From: Amycolatopsis sp. NBC_01480 | GTDB taxonomy: Bacteria; Actinomycetota; Actinomycetes; Mycobacteriales; Pseudonocardiaceae | NCBI RefSeq assembly: GCF_036227205.1 | Contig: NZ_CP109442.1 | Span: 310,001 to 374,000, forward strand | Direction of reading: 5' to 3' | DNA length: 64,000 nt | Shown: in pieces, positions 7,945 through 18,350 of the stretch | Position numbering within the stretch: position 1 is the first letter of the stretch | Layout of the letters: the number at the start of each line of letters is the position of its first letter | Made by a program: the position numbers and the translations under genes | The notes under the pieces: generated by a model | What the model was told of the DNA's origin: nothing | Seen by the model: the letters and a program-made list of their open reading frames with translations, nothing else | Databases searched by the model: none

Positions 7945-8967
7945 ATGACCGCGACGAAGCGGCCCGCACCCGCTGTCCGCGGCGGCCGGCCCAGCAGCGA
8001 ACCGGACCCGATCCGGGTCTCCTTCCGGCGTTTCGCCGGGGTGCGCACCCGCGTGCTCGAGGTGGGGCCGCCCGTGGCCGAAGCCGAGGCGCCCAAGCGC
8101 AGCCGCAAACGCGCGGCCGAGAAGCCCCGCGCGCCACGGCTCGTCCTGCTCCACGGCTACTGCGACAGCGCCGACACCTGGCGTGCCGTGCTGGCCGAAT
8201 TCGCCGCCGCGGGCGTCGCCGCGATCGCGGTGGACCTGCCCGGCTTCGGCGACGCGCAGCCCCTGCGGCCCGGGCCGATGCTGCCCCAGCTCGACGCCTT
8301 CACCGCCGCGGTGGTGCGCGAGCAGGCCGTGCTCGGCCCGGTGGTGCTCGCGGGCAACTCCCTGGGCGGCACGATGAGCCTGCGGGCGGCCCAGAACCCG
8401 CGGCTGCCGATCGCCGGCGTCGTCTCGATCGCCGCGCCCGGGTTCGTCGACTCGTGGCTGGTCCGCACGGTCGCGCGCAACCCGTTGCCGCTGCGCCTGT
8501 TCTCCGCGCTGCCCGTGCCCGTGCCGGGTTTCGTGGTCCGCGCGGTGGCCGAGCAGGTCGTCCCGCGGCTGCTGTACGCCGACGCGGCCGCGGCCGACGT
8601 CACCCAGGTCCGGCGCTTCACCACGCTCTTCCCGGACTACCGGGCCACCACCAGCCGGCTCGAGGAGGCGCGTCAGCTCGTCAGCGAGCTGGCCGACGCC
8701 TACCAGCTCGACCGCGTCCAGGTGCCGTTGCTCGTGGTGGCCTGCGGCAAGGACAAGCTGGTCACGTCGGCGTCCGGGCGTCAGCTGCACACGCTGGTCC
8801 CGCACAGCCGGCTGCTGGTCCGCGAGGACTGGGGCCACTGCCCGCAGCTGGACGACCCGCCGGAGATCGCGGAGCTGCTCACGTTCTTCGCGGCGGGCGC
8901 GATCCGCATGGCAGGTGGAAAGGACAGCGCCCCCGCGGTCGCGAGCGAGGACACCGCGGCGGGCTGA
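7945..8967 (+). CDS. Alpha/beta hydrolase
   Basis: The 340-residue protein begins with about 50 residues of basic, low-complexity sequence, then the hydrolase core: oxyanion segment LVLLHGYCDSADTW near residue 70, nucleophile elbow GNSLGG with Ser near 137, and the catalytic His in DWGHCPQLDDPPE near 298. Such proteins are often annotated as esterases or haloperoxidase-like. No substrate clue is present. A short gap and a hairpin separate it from the permease gene downstream. Confidence 0.88.
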   Translation: MTATKRPAPAVRGGRPSSEPDPIRVSFRRFAGVRTRVLEVGPPVAEAEAPKRSRKRAAEKPRAPRLVLLHGYCDSADTWRAVLAEFAAAGVAAIAVDLPGFGDAQPLRPGPMLPQLDAFTAAVVREQAVLGPVVLAGNSLGGTMSLRAAQNPRLPIAGVVSIAAPGFVDSWLVRTVARNPLPLRLFSALPVPVPGFVVRAVAEQVVPRLLYADAAAADVTQVRRFTTLFPDYRATTSRLEEARQLVSELADAYQLDRVQVPLLVVACGKDKLVTSASGRQLHTLVPHSRLLVREDWGHCPQLDDPPEIAELLTFFAAGAIRMAGGKDSAPAVASEDTAAG

Positions 8968-9038
8968 ACGAGCACGTCGACGCCGGACTGAACGGGCATC
9001 GATGACATAGAGGACAGCGCCTAGTACGGTGCCCTGCC

Positions 9039-9060
9039 AGAGCCCGTTGACCCGGGCTCT
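9039..9060 (+). promoter_or_regulatory. Hairpin in the leader of the amino acid permease gene
   Basis: AGAGCCCG (9039-9046) pairs with CGGGCTCT (9053-9060) around a six-base loop. It sits 26 bp before the ATG, just ahead of the TGAGGAGA ribosome binding site. It could terminate the upstream hydrolase transcript or act as a leader structure. Confidence 0.45.
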
Positions 9061-9086
9061 CTTCACAACCGTATGAGGAGACACCG

Positions 9087-10553
9087 ATGTCCGCACCCCG
9101 CATGCTGGGCACAGGCTCCGGGATATTCCGGCGCAAACCCATCGAGGAGATCGACGGCAGCGCTGCCGGTGGTCTACAACGGACGCTCGGCCTGCGCCAG
9201 CTGACCGCGATCGGCGTCGGCGGCATCATCGGCGCCGGGATCTTCTCGCTCGCCGGCGCGGTCGCCAACAAGACCGCCGGCCCGGCCGTGCTGATCTCGT
9301 TCCTGATCGCCGGCATCGCGAGCGCGGCGGCCGCGTTCTCCTACGCCGAGTTCGCCGGCCTCATCCCGCGCGCCGGCTCGGCTTACACGTACGGCTACGC
9401 GGTGCTCGGCGAGATCGTCGGCTGGTTCATCGGCTGGGACCTGCTGCTCGAGTACACCGCGATCGTCTCGGTGGTGGCCATCGGCATCTCGGGCTACTTC
9501 AACGACCTGCTCGGCTTCCTGCACGTCTCGCTGCCGGCTTGGATGTCCGGCGCGCCCGGCACGGAACCCACCGGGATCGCGCCCGGCTCGTACAAGGTGA
9601 ACCTGTTCGCGGTGCTGCTGTGCCTGATCATCGCGTTCGTGCTCAACCAGGGCATGAAAAACGCCGCCCGGTTCGAGACGCTGCTGGTGTACCTCAAGGT
9701 CGCGCTGGTGGTGCTGGTGATCGTGGTCGGCGCGTTCCACATCAAGACGGGCAACTACAGCAACTTCTTCCCGTTCGGCCTCAGTGGAGCGTTCACCGGC
9801 GCCGCGACGGTGTTCTTCGCGGTTTTCGGCTATGACGCGATGTCCACCGCGGCCGAGGAGTCGAAGGACTCCCAGAAGCACATGCCGAAGGCGATCCTGT
9901 ACTCGCTGGCGATCTCGATGGTGCTGTACGTGCTGGCCTGCCTGGTGCTCACGGGCATGGTGAACTTCAAGGACATCAACCCGGAGAGCGCGTTCTCCAG
10001 CGCCTTCGCTTCGGTCGGCCTGGGCTGGCTGGGCGCGGTGATCGCGGTCGGCGCCATCATCGGCATCCTGACCGTGCTGTTCACCTTCCTGATGGGCGCC
10101 ACCCGCGTCGGCTTCTCCATGAGCCGTGACGGCCTGCTGCCCAAGTGGTTCTCCGGCACCCACCGCAAGCGCCAGGTGCCGCACCGGATGACGTGGGTCC
10201 TGGGCATCGCGTCCGCGGTGATCGCCGGGGTGCTGCCCATCGAGGAGGCCGCGGAGCTGACCAACATCGGCATCCTGCTGGCGTTCGTGGTGGTCTGCAT
10301 CGCGGTGGTCGTGCTGCGCTACAAGCGCCCCGAACTGCCCCGCACGTTCAAGACCCCGGGCATGCCGGTGGTGCCGATCATCGGGGTGATCTTCTCGCTC
10401 TGGCTGATCACCTTCCTGCAATGGCAGACCTGGCTCCGCTTCGCCATCTGGTTCGTCATCGGCATGGCCATCTACTTCGGCTACAGCCGCCGGCACTCGG
10501 CACTGAACCGGCCGGCTTCGCCGGAGGTCGAGTCGGAGTCCACTTCGGACTGA
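9087..10553 (+). CDS. Amino acid permease, APC superfamily (cationic amino acid transporter type)
   Basis: The 488-residue integral membrane protein shows about 12 hydrophobic helices. The consensus GVGGIIGAGIFSLAG in helix 1 (about residues 44-58) and the TVFFAVFGYDAMSTAAEESKD outline near helix 6 place it in the basic amino acid/polyamine antiporter group close to YfnA/CAT proteins. It probably imports amino acids by proton symport. A good Shine-Dalgarno (GAGGAGA) precedes the ATG, and a strong terminator follows. Confidence 0.92.
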   Translation: MSAPRMLGTGSGIFRRKPIEEIDGSAAGGLQRTLGLRQLTAIGVGGIIGAGIFSLAGAVANKTAGPAVLISFLIAGIASAAAAFSYAEFAGLIPRAGSAYTYGYAVLGEIVGWFIGWDLLLEYTAIVSVVAIGISGYFNDLLGFLHVSLPAWMSGAPGTEPTGIAPGSYKVNLFAVLLCLIIAFVLNQGMKNAARFETLLVYLKVALVVLVIVVGAFHIKTGNYSNFFPFGLSGAFTGAATVFFAVFGYDAMSTAAEESKDSQKHMPKAILYSLAISMVLYVLACLVLTGMVNFKDINPESAFSSAFASVGLGWLGAVIAVGAIIGILTVLFTFLMGATRVGFSMSRDGLLPKWFSGTHRKRQVPHRMTWVLGIASAVIAGVLPIEEAAELTNIGILLAFVVVCIAVVVLRYKRPELPRTFKTPGMPVVPIIGVIFSLWLITFLQWQTWLRFAIWFVIGMAIYFGYSRRHSALNRPASPEVESESTSD

Positions 10554-10564
10554 CGCTTTGGGAC

Positions 10565-10598
10565 GGGCCGCCCTCGGACTGTTCGAGGGCGGCCCTTT
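10565..10598 (+). terminator. Rho-independent terminator after the permease
   Basis: The 12-bp perfect stem GGGCCGCCCTCG / CGAGGGCGGCCC encloses a seven-base loop and ends in TTT. It also lies 20 bp from the stop of the convergent nitronate monooxygenase gene, so it may serve both directions. Confidence 0.88.
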
Positions 10599-10617
10599 CC
10601 GGTCTTCGTGGCTTCTC

Positions 10618-11667
10618 TCAGCGGAGGCGGTCGAGCCGTTCCGCGGCGGTGCGGGCCTCGCTGCGGAGGCGTTCGACGATCGAGGCCGCCGGGCCTTCGG
10701 CGGTCAGCGGGTAGGTCTGACCGGCCCAGAGTGACATCGCCTCGGGGTCGCCGGCTTTGGCCGCGGCGGCGCGGATCGGCTTGCTCAGGTGGTGCAGCTG
10801 GGGGTACGCGGCCGGCGCGTGGGCGGACAGGTCGCTCAGCACGCGGTTCACCAAGCCCCGCGCGGGGCGGCCGCTGAACGCGCGCGTGAACGCCGTCGCC
10901 CGGTCCGCCTCGGCCAGCACCCGACGGTATGGGGCCGCCGTCCCGGCCTCGTCCGCTTGCAGGAACACCGTGCCCAGTTGCGCGGCGGACGCCCCGGCGG
11001 CGAGCACGGCCGCCACGTCGGCGCCGTGCACCAGCCCGCCCGTCGCGATGAGCGGGAGGCTCGTGCGCGCACCGATCAGCCGCAGGAGCGCGAGCAGGCC
11101 GTACTGTTCGCCGCCCGCCGGGGCGGTCGCGTTGTCGGTGAACAGCCCGCGGTGTCCGCCGGCCTCGAAACCCTGCACCACCAACGCGTCCGCACCACGC
11201 GCGGCCGCGAGGTCGGCCTCCTCCGGACTGGTCACGGTGACCGCGACCCGGCTGCCGGCCTCGTGCACCCGATGCACTTCCGCCGACGTCGGCGCCCCGA
11301 ACGTGAACGACACCACCGGAACCCGCCGTGCCACCACGAGGTCGAGCTTGGCCGGGTACTCGTCGTCGTCCCAGCGCGGCTCCCCCGGCTCGACCCCGTA
11401 ACGCAGCGCCTCGGTCAGCATCCGCTCGCGGTGCGCCGTGAGGTCCACCCCCGAACGGCTGCCCGGCACGAACAGGTTGACGCCGAACCGCCCGCCGGTC
11501 AGGTGCGCGGTGCGGGCGACCTTGGCCTCCAGCGTCTCCGCCGCGAGGTACCCCGCGGCGAGGAACCCGAAGCCACCGGCCGCCGTGACCGCGCTGACCA
11601 GCTCGGGTGTGGTGGGCCCGCCCGCCATCGGCGCCACGATCACCGGGAAATCGAGATCTTCGAACAT
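10618..11667 (-). CDS. Nitronate monooxygenase (2-nitropropane dioxygenase family)
   Basis: The 349-residue FMN-dependent TIM barrel starts MFEDLDFPVIVAPMAGG. Signature elements are APMAGGPT at the N-terminus, GFLAAGYL, the QGFEAGGHRG loop holding the proposed catalytic His near residue 181, and the FMN-phosphate segment LIATGGLVHGADVAAVLAAGA (outline). The family oxidises nitronates or propionate-3-nitronate to carbonyl plus nitrite. It stands alone between a terminator and a gene-poor stretch. Confidence 0.9.
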   Translation of the reverse strand: MFEDLDFPVIVAPMAGGPTTPELVSAVTAAGGFGFLAAGYLAAETLEAKVARTAHLTGGRFGVNLFVPGSRSGVDLTAHRERMLTEALRYGVEPGEPRWDDDEYPAKLDLVVARRVPVVSFTFGAPTSAEVHRVHEAGSRVAVTVTSPEEADLAAARGADALVVQGFEAGGHRGLFTDNATAPAGGEQYGLLALLRLIGARTSLPLIATGGLVHGADVAAVLAAGASAAQLGTVFLQADEAGTAAPYRRVLAEADRATAFTRAFSGRPARGLVNRVLSDLSAHAPAAYPQLHHLSKPIRAAAAKAGDPEAMSLWAGQTYPLTAEGPAASIVERLRSEARTAAERLDRLR

Positions 11668-12002
11668 GCCCGGGAGCCTAGTCCGGGGAGCGGATCGGAC
11701 AGCGACCTCTCGATGCGCCCGTTGATTGCCTCGCCGCAGTCCGGCCGCGCCAGGGTCGTGGCGCAGCGTCGCCCTGGCCGCGCCATGGTCGTTGCCGCGC
11801 CGTGGTCTTTGCCGTTGCCGTTATGTACCCGCAGCCACGCTGTGGCTCTAACCGCGCGGTGCCGTAGCTGCGGCTGCGGCCGCACTGTGGCTGCGGCTTG
11901 CCCATGGCCGGAAGCTACCAGTCGACGAACAGCCCGGCGCGGACAGCGACGGCCGGACCAGCACCAAGCCCGGCCGAGGCCCGCATCGGGTTAGGCTGCG
12001 TC
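11668..12002. other. Gene-free, low-complexity intergenic region
   Basis: This 335-bp stretch holds short degenerate words built on GCCGTGG, GCCGCGCC and GCTGCGGCTGCGG. No convincing gene, hairpin terminator or known RNA was found. ATG-containing frames here read as alanine/arginine-rich noise. A related low-complexity stretch lies on the other side of the next gene. Confidence 0.5.
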
Positions 12003-12449
12003 ATGAACGCTGACCTGGAGCACACCCACGCGCTCGCCTTGCAGGAGAACGGGCTCGCGACCATCGCCACCGTCCGCGCGGACGGCACCGTGCACGCATC
12101 CGTCGTCAACGCCGGCCTGATCGACGACCCGGTGACGGGCAAGCCGTCGATCGGCTTCGTCGCTCGCGGGGACGCGCACAAGCTGACCCTGCTGCGCCGC
12201 GCCGGCCACGCGACCATCACCTTCCGCCGCGGCTGGGACTGGGCCTCGGTAACCGGCGCGACCCACGTGATCGGCCTGGACGACCCAGACCCGGCCTTCG
12301 ACCCGGCCGGCCTGCCTGAACTCCTGCGCACCGTCTTCAAAGCCGCCACCGGCACCCACGACGACTGGGCCGAATACGACCGCGTCATGGCCGCTGAACG
12401 CCGCGCGGCCGTTTTCATCAGCGCGGACCGGATCATCCGCAACCGCTGA
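12003..12449 (+). CDS. Pyridoxamine 5'-phosphate oxidase-like / F420-binding split beta-barrel protein
   Basis: The 148-residue protein starts at ATG 12003 with LEHTHALALQENGLATIATVRADG, then VHASVVNAG, SIGFVARGDAHKLTLLRR and ATITFRRGWDWASVTG. This is the PPOX-class split barrel that binds FMN or F420; the short actinobacterial forms are usually F420-dependent. Physiological substrate unknown. It is flanked on both sides by low-complexity intergenic DNA and is likely a single-gene unit. Confidence 0.85.
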   Translation: MNADLEHTHALALQENGLATIATVRADGTVHASVVNAGLIDDPVTGKPSIGFVARGDAHKLTLLRRAGHATITFRRGWDWASVTGATHVIGLDDPDPAFDPAGLPELLRTVFKAATGTHDDWAEYDRVMAAERRAAVFISADRIIRNR

Positions 12450-12902
12450 GCCAGCCCGGACACCAAACGCCGCGCCAACCCCTGCACCCGAGCCAGGCCA
12501 ACGACAACCCAGCCACCGCCTCCCGCCCGCCACGCCCGCGCAAGCCGTGGCTGCACAGACGACAGCTGCGCGACTGGCTCGGGCACCAGGAACCGTGGCA
12601 GCACAGGCGATGCCTGGGCAGATCCTGCGCACCGCGGCTCCAGCAGCGATGGCTGCGCGACTTGCACGTACTGCGCGAACCGTGGCTGCACGAGCCGGGT
12701 CGCGCGGGCCGCGACAGCGCAGCCTGCGCCACCCGATCCGTGCAGCCCGGCCCGTGCAGCCACGGCGGAGAAAAGCCGCCGTGCCAACGAAACCACCGGA
12801 ATCACCGGAGTCGCCGCGCGCGCAAAGCGGCGTGTCACCCGGCCAACGCCGGCAGCCACCAGGGCAGCAACGTACAGCGCGTGTACCCGCACAACAGCCC
12901 CC
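12450..12902. other. Gene-free region with imperfect short repeats
   Basis: These 453 bp contain several imperfect copies of a word resembling AACCGTGGCTGCAC followed by GCTGCGCGACT. Open frames exist on both strands but are alanine/arginine-rich, share no domain and lack a ribosome binding site. I see no supportable gene. Confidence 0.5.
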
Positions 12903-13472
12903 TCAGCTCAGGCGGCCGAGTAGTTCCGCGGGTACCACGCGTACCGGAAATGGCTGGCGGGCCTGGAAAACCTCGTCGACCGCGGCCTTCGCCACCTGTT
13001 GGTAGACGCCGTCGCCGTCCAGTTCGAAGACGGCCAGTGCCGGTTCGGCCGGGTCGACGACCCAGTAGCTCGGGACGCCCAGGCGCTCGTACACGGCCTT
13101 TTTCGTGTTCAGGTCGTGGATGGCGGTGCTGGGCGAAAGCACCTCGACCGCGAGCACCGGTGGCTCGGGGAGGTCCTGTTCGGTGAAGCCCTCGCCGCGG
13201 CCGACCAGCAGGTCGGGTTGTAGTTCGAGGTGATCGCCGATGCGCACCGCGAACGGGGCCCCGGCGACGAAGTACCCGGGCGGGCAGGCCTCGTCCAGCA
13301 CGGGGTACAGGCGGTACGCGATGGTCTGGTGTCTCAGTCCGGGCGCGGGGCTCACGACCAGCACCCCGTCGATGAGCTCACGGCGGCGGCCGTCATCCGG
13401 CATCTCCTCGAGGTCGCGCACCGTCATGGGGCGCGCCCCCTCGGGACGCCGGGTGTCTGTCATGACCGTCAT
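12903..13472 (-). CDS. Uma2 family endonuclease-like protein (DUF820)
   Basis: The 189-residue protein starts at ATG 13472 behind GGAGAGC. It shows the Uma2 pattern: MTVRDLEEMPDDGRRRELIDG, the acidic nuclease core PDLLVGR, AVEVLSPSTAIHDLNTK with Glu and Lys of a PD-(D/E)xK-like site, and YERLGVPSYWVVDP. The family is abundant in Actinobacteria and Cyanobacteria; its biological role is unclear. A longer upstream start (to 13523) is possible but lacks an evident ribosome binding site. Confidence 0.85.
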   Translation of the reverse strand: MTVMTDTRRPEGARPMTVRDLEEMPDDGRRRELIDGVLVVSPAPGLRHQTIAYRLYPVLDEACPPGYFVAGAPFAVRIGDHLELQPDLLVGRGEGFTEQDLPEPPVLAVEVLSPSTAIHDLNTKKAVYERLGVPSYWVVDPAEPALAVFELDGDGVYQQVAKAAVDEVFQARQPFPVRVVPAELLGRLS

Positions 13473-13581
13473 GGTGCTCTCCTTCCGTCGGTCACACCAG
13501 AGGAGACCAGGGGGTACCGACAAGAAAGCCGCCCGCGGCCAGGCGGACGGCTTCCTTCACTCGAACGTGTGAGCGAACGCG

Positions 13582-15432
<1,851 letters not shown>

Positions 15433-15553
15433 TCGTGTGGTCCTCGGGAACGTGGTTCGGGGTTGGCCACCTTCCATGGTCCCATGGAGCTCCGGGTGCG
15501 GGTGGGGGTCATCCCCGATGCGAGATCACCGTGACTCGTGGTGACCTCGAAGT

Positions 15554-16174
15554 ATGAGCACTTCGCACCAGCCCGCGCCGGTTCCACCGGCCGCCACGGG
15601 CACCCTCGGCACCGCCCTCGACCGGGCGTTCGGCCACCCCGCCGGCCTGCTCGGGCGCCTCGGCGGGTGGGTCATGGCGCGCGGCAACGCCGCCACCGAG
15701 CACCGGATCGTCGACCTGGCCCGGCTGGAGCCGGACGAAACCGTGCTGGTCGTCGGCCCCGGCCCCGGCGTCGGCCTCGACGCCGCCAGCCGGCTGGCCG
15801 GCGAGGTCATCGGGGTCGAGCCGTCGGCCGAGATGCGCTCGCTGTGCCTCGAACGCTGCGGCGACCGCGTCGAGCTGCGCGACGGCACGGCGGCCCGCAC
15901 CGGGTCGGCCGACGACTGCGTCGACGTGGTCCTGACGGTCAACAACGTGACGTTCTGGCAGGACCGCCCGGCCGCGTTCGCCGAGTTGTTCCGGATCCTG
16001 CGCCCGGGCGGGCGGCTCCTGCTCTCGGCGCACGAGAAGTGGCTGCCCGTGTCCCGCCACGAGCTGGCCGACGAGGCCGCCGCCGCGGGCTTCACCGATC
16101 TGCAGACGTGGACCTGGGAGCCGCCGGGCTTCGCCGGGCTGGCGGCCCAGCTGAAGGCCCTCAAGCCGGCTTGA
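15554..16174 (+). CDS. Class I SAM-dependent methyltransferase
   Basis: The 206-residue protein has SAM-binding motif I VLVVGPGPGVGLDAA near residue 60, the acidic motif II VIGVEPSAEM, and a Methyltransf_11-like region DDCVDVVLTVNNVTFWQD followed by LRPGGRLLLSAHEKW. The substrate is unknown; the closest look is to ubiquinone/menaquinone-type C-methyltransferases. It runs divergently from lepA and its stop lies seven bases from the convergent VOC gene. Confidence 0.87.
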   Translation: MSTSHQPAPVPPAATGTLGTALDRAFGHPAGLLGRLGGWVMARGNAATEHRIVDLARLEPDETVLVVGPGPGVGLDAASRLAGEVIGVEPSAEMRSLCLERCGDRVELRDGTAARTGSADDCVDVVLTVNNVTFWQDRPAAFAELFRILRPGGRLLLSAHEKWLPVSRHELADEAAAAGFTDLQTWTWEPPGFAGLAAQLKALKPA

Positions 16175-16181
16175 CGGACGG

Positions 16182-16556
16182 CTACCGGGGGTCGGTCCGG
16201 AGCGGATGGCCGGACGGCACCTCGACCAGCACGATGCGCGTCCCGTCGGGATCGGCGATCCAGGCCTCGTCCAGGCCCCAGGGCTCCCGCTGAGCGCCGC
16301 GGACCGGCGTGACGCCGCGTCCCGCCAGCTCGGCCAGCGTGGCCGGCAGATCGCGGACCTGGAGCCACAGCGCGACGTCGGGCGTCGGCCCGGACTCGGC
16401 CCGCCCGACCACCTCGATCGACCCGCCGCCGGCGAAGAAGACCGTGCCGCCGGGGAACTCCTTGTCGATCGCGAGCCCCAGCGTGTCGCGGTAGAACGCG
16501 GTGGCGGCGTCCAGGTCACGGGGGTGGATCAGCACGCGGCTGCTCAGTACTTCCAT
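16182..16556 (-). CDS. VOC family (glyoxalase/bleomycin resistance fold) protein
   Basis: The 124-residue protein has the paired beta-alpha-beta-beta-beta modules of vicinal-oxygen-chelate proteins: SSRVLIHPRDLDAATAFYRDTLGLAI at the start and AWIADPDGTRIVLVEVP at the end. A metal-type Glu near the C-terminus (LVEVP) is conserved. Function unspecified. It is 22 bp downstream of the EamA transporter gene and probably co-transcribed with it. Confidence 0.85.
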   Translation of the reverse strand: MEVLSSRVLIHPRDLDAATAFYRDTLGLAIDKEFPGGTVFFAGGGSIEVVGRAESGPTPDVALWLQVRDLPATLAELAGRGVTPVRGAQREPWGLDEAWIADPDGTRIVLVEVPSGHPLRTDPR

Positions 16557-16578
16557 GGTTACTCCCTACCCGAGTGGT

Positions 16579-17442
16579 TCAGGCCACCGCAATCGCGGCG
16601 ATGCCGGCCAGCACCACCAGCGAACCGGCCAGCCGGCGCGCGGCGTTGCGCTCGCCGAGGACCAGCCACGCCGCGACGCCGCCCACCACGATCGACAGCT
16701 CCCGCGCCGGGGCGACCAGGCTGACCGGCGCGATCCGCAGCGCGTACAGCACAAGCAGGTACGCCGCCGGCGACAGCAGCCCGACGATCAGCACCTCCTT
16801 GCGGTGCTCCCGCCACAGCCGGCCGACCTCGGCGCGGCCGCGGTAGGCCGTCGGGGCCAGCAGCAGGCTCTGGCCGATCGCGCCGCCGCCGAAGTAGACC
16901 AGCGGCGGGACGCCCAGCGTGGTCACGGAGCGGGCGTCCCAGAGCGTGTACGCGGCGATGACGGCGCCGGTGAGCACGCCGTAGAAGACGCCGGCGCGGC
17001 GCGCGGCCCGGTCCGCCGTGCCGCCGCCGATGCTGATCACCAGCACGCCGGCGATCACCAGGAACGCGCCGATCAGGCCCCACACGCCGGGGTGCTCGTG
17101 CAGCACCAGGACGGCGGCGAGCACGGACAGCAGCGGCCCGGTGCCGCGCGCCAGCGGGTAGACGATCGACAGGTCGCCGACGACGTAACCGCGCTGCAGC
17201 ACGATGCCGTACGCGATGTGCATCACGGCCGTCACGGCGGCGGCGATCAGCCAGCTCCACTGTGGACGTTCCGGCTCGACGACGAGCGCGACGGCGACTG
17301 CCGGGGCCATCGCGACGGCCGAAACGGTGTAGTAGAGCCAGACGAAGCGCGGCCCGCCGAAGGTGACGCGCTTGGCGGCGAGGTTCCACGCCGCGTGCAC
17401 GAAGGCGGCGACGAGGACGAGCGACAGAGCTGTGGTGTTCAC
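16579..17442 (-). CDS. EamA/DMT family transporter
   Basis: The 287-residue membrane protein has about ten predicted helices in two EamA repeats, the second ending VAAWLVLGERNAARRLAGSLVVLAGI. The family exports amino acids and other small metabolites. Its promoter region contains a strong GC-rich palindrome (17444-17485). It heads a short minus-strand unit with the VOC gene. Confidence 0.88.
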   Translation of the reverse strand: MNTTALSLVLVAAFVHAAWNLAAKRVTFGGPRFVWLYYTVSAVAMAPAVAVALVVEPERPQWSWLIAAAVTAVMHIAYGIVLQRGYVVGDLSIVYPLARGTGPLLSVLAAVLVLHEHPGVWGLIGAFLVIAGVLVISIGGGTADRAARRAGVFYGVLTGAVIAAYTLWDARSVTTLGVPPLVYFGGGAIGQSLLLAPTAYRGRAEVGRLWREHRKEVLIVGLLSPAAYLLVLYALRIAPVSLVAPARELSIVVGGVAAWLVLGERNAARRLAGSLVVLAGIAAIAVA

Positions 17443-17811
17443 CGGACCCCTTAAGGGTCTTTCGCGCGCGCGAAAGACCGGGTCCTCCAGGCTTTTGTCC
17501 CGTCAGATGAACGGCAGGGCTTCCGGCTCCGCCGATGGTGCCGCTCGGACCTGTCCCACCGGCCCTCGTTGTGGGTGGGCCCGCGCGAGGCGGGCCGCGG
17601 GCGGTGGCGGAACCCTAGGCACTAGCAGGTCCCACCGTAGCCGAACCGATCACCGCGGGGCGGCCGCGGGGGTCCGGAGCAGGGCTGTTAGGCTTTCCCG
17701 CTGTTGCCGTGCGGCATTCCGTCATGGAGGAAACCCGGCCGCGCCCCTCGCGGGCGCACGGGGCCACTTCGACGCGGCAGCGACCTCACCGAGAGACACA
17801 GGAGCGCCCCC
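17443..17811. other. Divergent intergenic region between the EamA gene and rpsT
   Basis: About 370 bp without a supportable gene. It contains the palindrome described separately and, closer to rpsT, a TTAGGCT (17689-17695) that could be a -10 element for the ribosomal protein promoter. The last 20 bases hold the GGAG ribosome binding site for rpsT. Confidence 0.5.
17444..17485. promoter_or_regulatory. Strong palindrome at the start of the EamA transcription unit
   Basis: GGTCTTTCGCGC (17456-17467) is followed immediately by its exact complement GCGCGAAAGACC (17468-17479), with outer arms GGACCC/GGGTCC at 17444-17449 and 17480-17485. It abuts the GTG start of the EamA gene. It could be a protein-binding operator or an RNA hairpin in the leader. 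Confidence 0.6.
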
Positions 17812-18072
17812 GTGGCCAACATCAAGTCCCAGATCAAGCGCATCACCACCAACGAGAAGGCCCGCCAGCGCAACCTGGCGATCCGGTCCTCGGTGAAGAC
17901 CGCGATCCGCAAGTTCCGCGACGCCGCCGACTCGGGCGACAAGGCCAAGGCCGTCGAGGCGCAGCGCGACGCCGCCAAGAAGCTCGACAAGGCCGTCACC
18001 AAGGGCGTCATCCACGCCAACCAGGCCGCGAACAAGAAGTCCGCGATCGCCAAGCGCGTGAACTCGCTCTGA
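17812..18072 (+). CDS. rpsT: 30S ribosomal protein S20
   Basis: The 86-residue basic protein [19 protein letters not shown] is a clear bS20, which binds 16S rRNA early in small-subunit assembly. GTG 17812 gives the standard N-terminus and follows GGAG by seven bases. As in mycobacteria it lies next to and convergent with holA. A strong terminator begins 19 bp after the stop. Confidence 0.97.
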   Translation: MANIKSQIKRITTNEKARQRNLAIRSSVKTAIRKFRDAADSGDKAKAVEAQRDAAKKLDKAVTKGVIHANQAANKKSAIAKRVNSL

Positions 18073-18090
18073 TTTCCGGCTCTTCTCTTC

Positions 18091-18129
18091 GGAAGGGGCC
18101 CGGTGACCACTGGTCGCCGGGCCCCTTCC
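18091..18129 (+). terminator. Rho-independent-type terminator after rpsT
   Basis: The perfect 13-bp stem GGAAGGGGCCCGG / CCGGGCCCCTTCC encloses a 13-base loop. There is no U-tract. Part of this hairpin and its downstream flank is duplicated further on (see the repeat at 18101-18350). Confidence 0.85.
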
Positions 18130-18350
18130 GCGTGTTCGGGGCTTGCTCTTCGCGTGGGCTGGCTCGGTGTTCGCCCTTGGCGGCTGGTCACCTCGGTGAC
18201 CACTGGTCGCCAGATTCTTTTCGCATGTTCGGGGCTCGCTTCGCCTGGGCCTGTCGATGCGGGTCACCGGGCCCATCTCGCGTGGCCGGGGTGTGCTGCG
18301 CCTGAGCTGGCTCAGTGTTCGCCCTTGGCGGCGACGACCTCGGTGACCGC
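18101..18350. repeat. Decayed local duplication between rpsT and holA
   Basis: CGGTGACCACTGGTCGCC occurs at 18101 and again at 18194, and the flank TGTTCGGGGCT follows each copy at the same 93-bp spacing. A second word, GCTGGCTC(G/A)GTGTTCGCCC, occurs at 18158 and at 18306, where it forms the coding 3' end of holA. The region looks like duplicated pieces of the rpsT terminator and the holA tail that have since diverged. Confidence 0.75.

Noticed and set aside
12547..13005. Possible alanine-rich protein in the gene-poor region
   Set aside because: The frame is low-complexity, lacks a ribosome binding site and runs into the 3' end of the Uma2 gene on the other strand.
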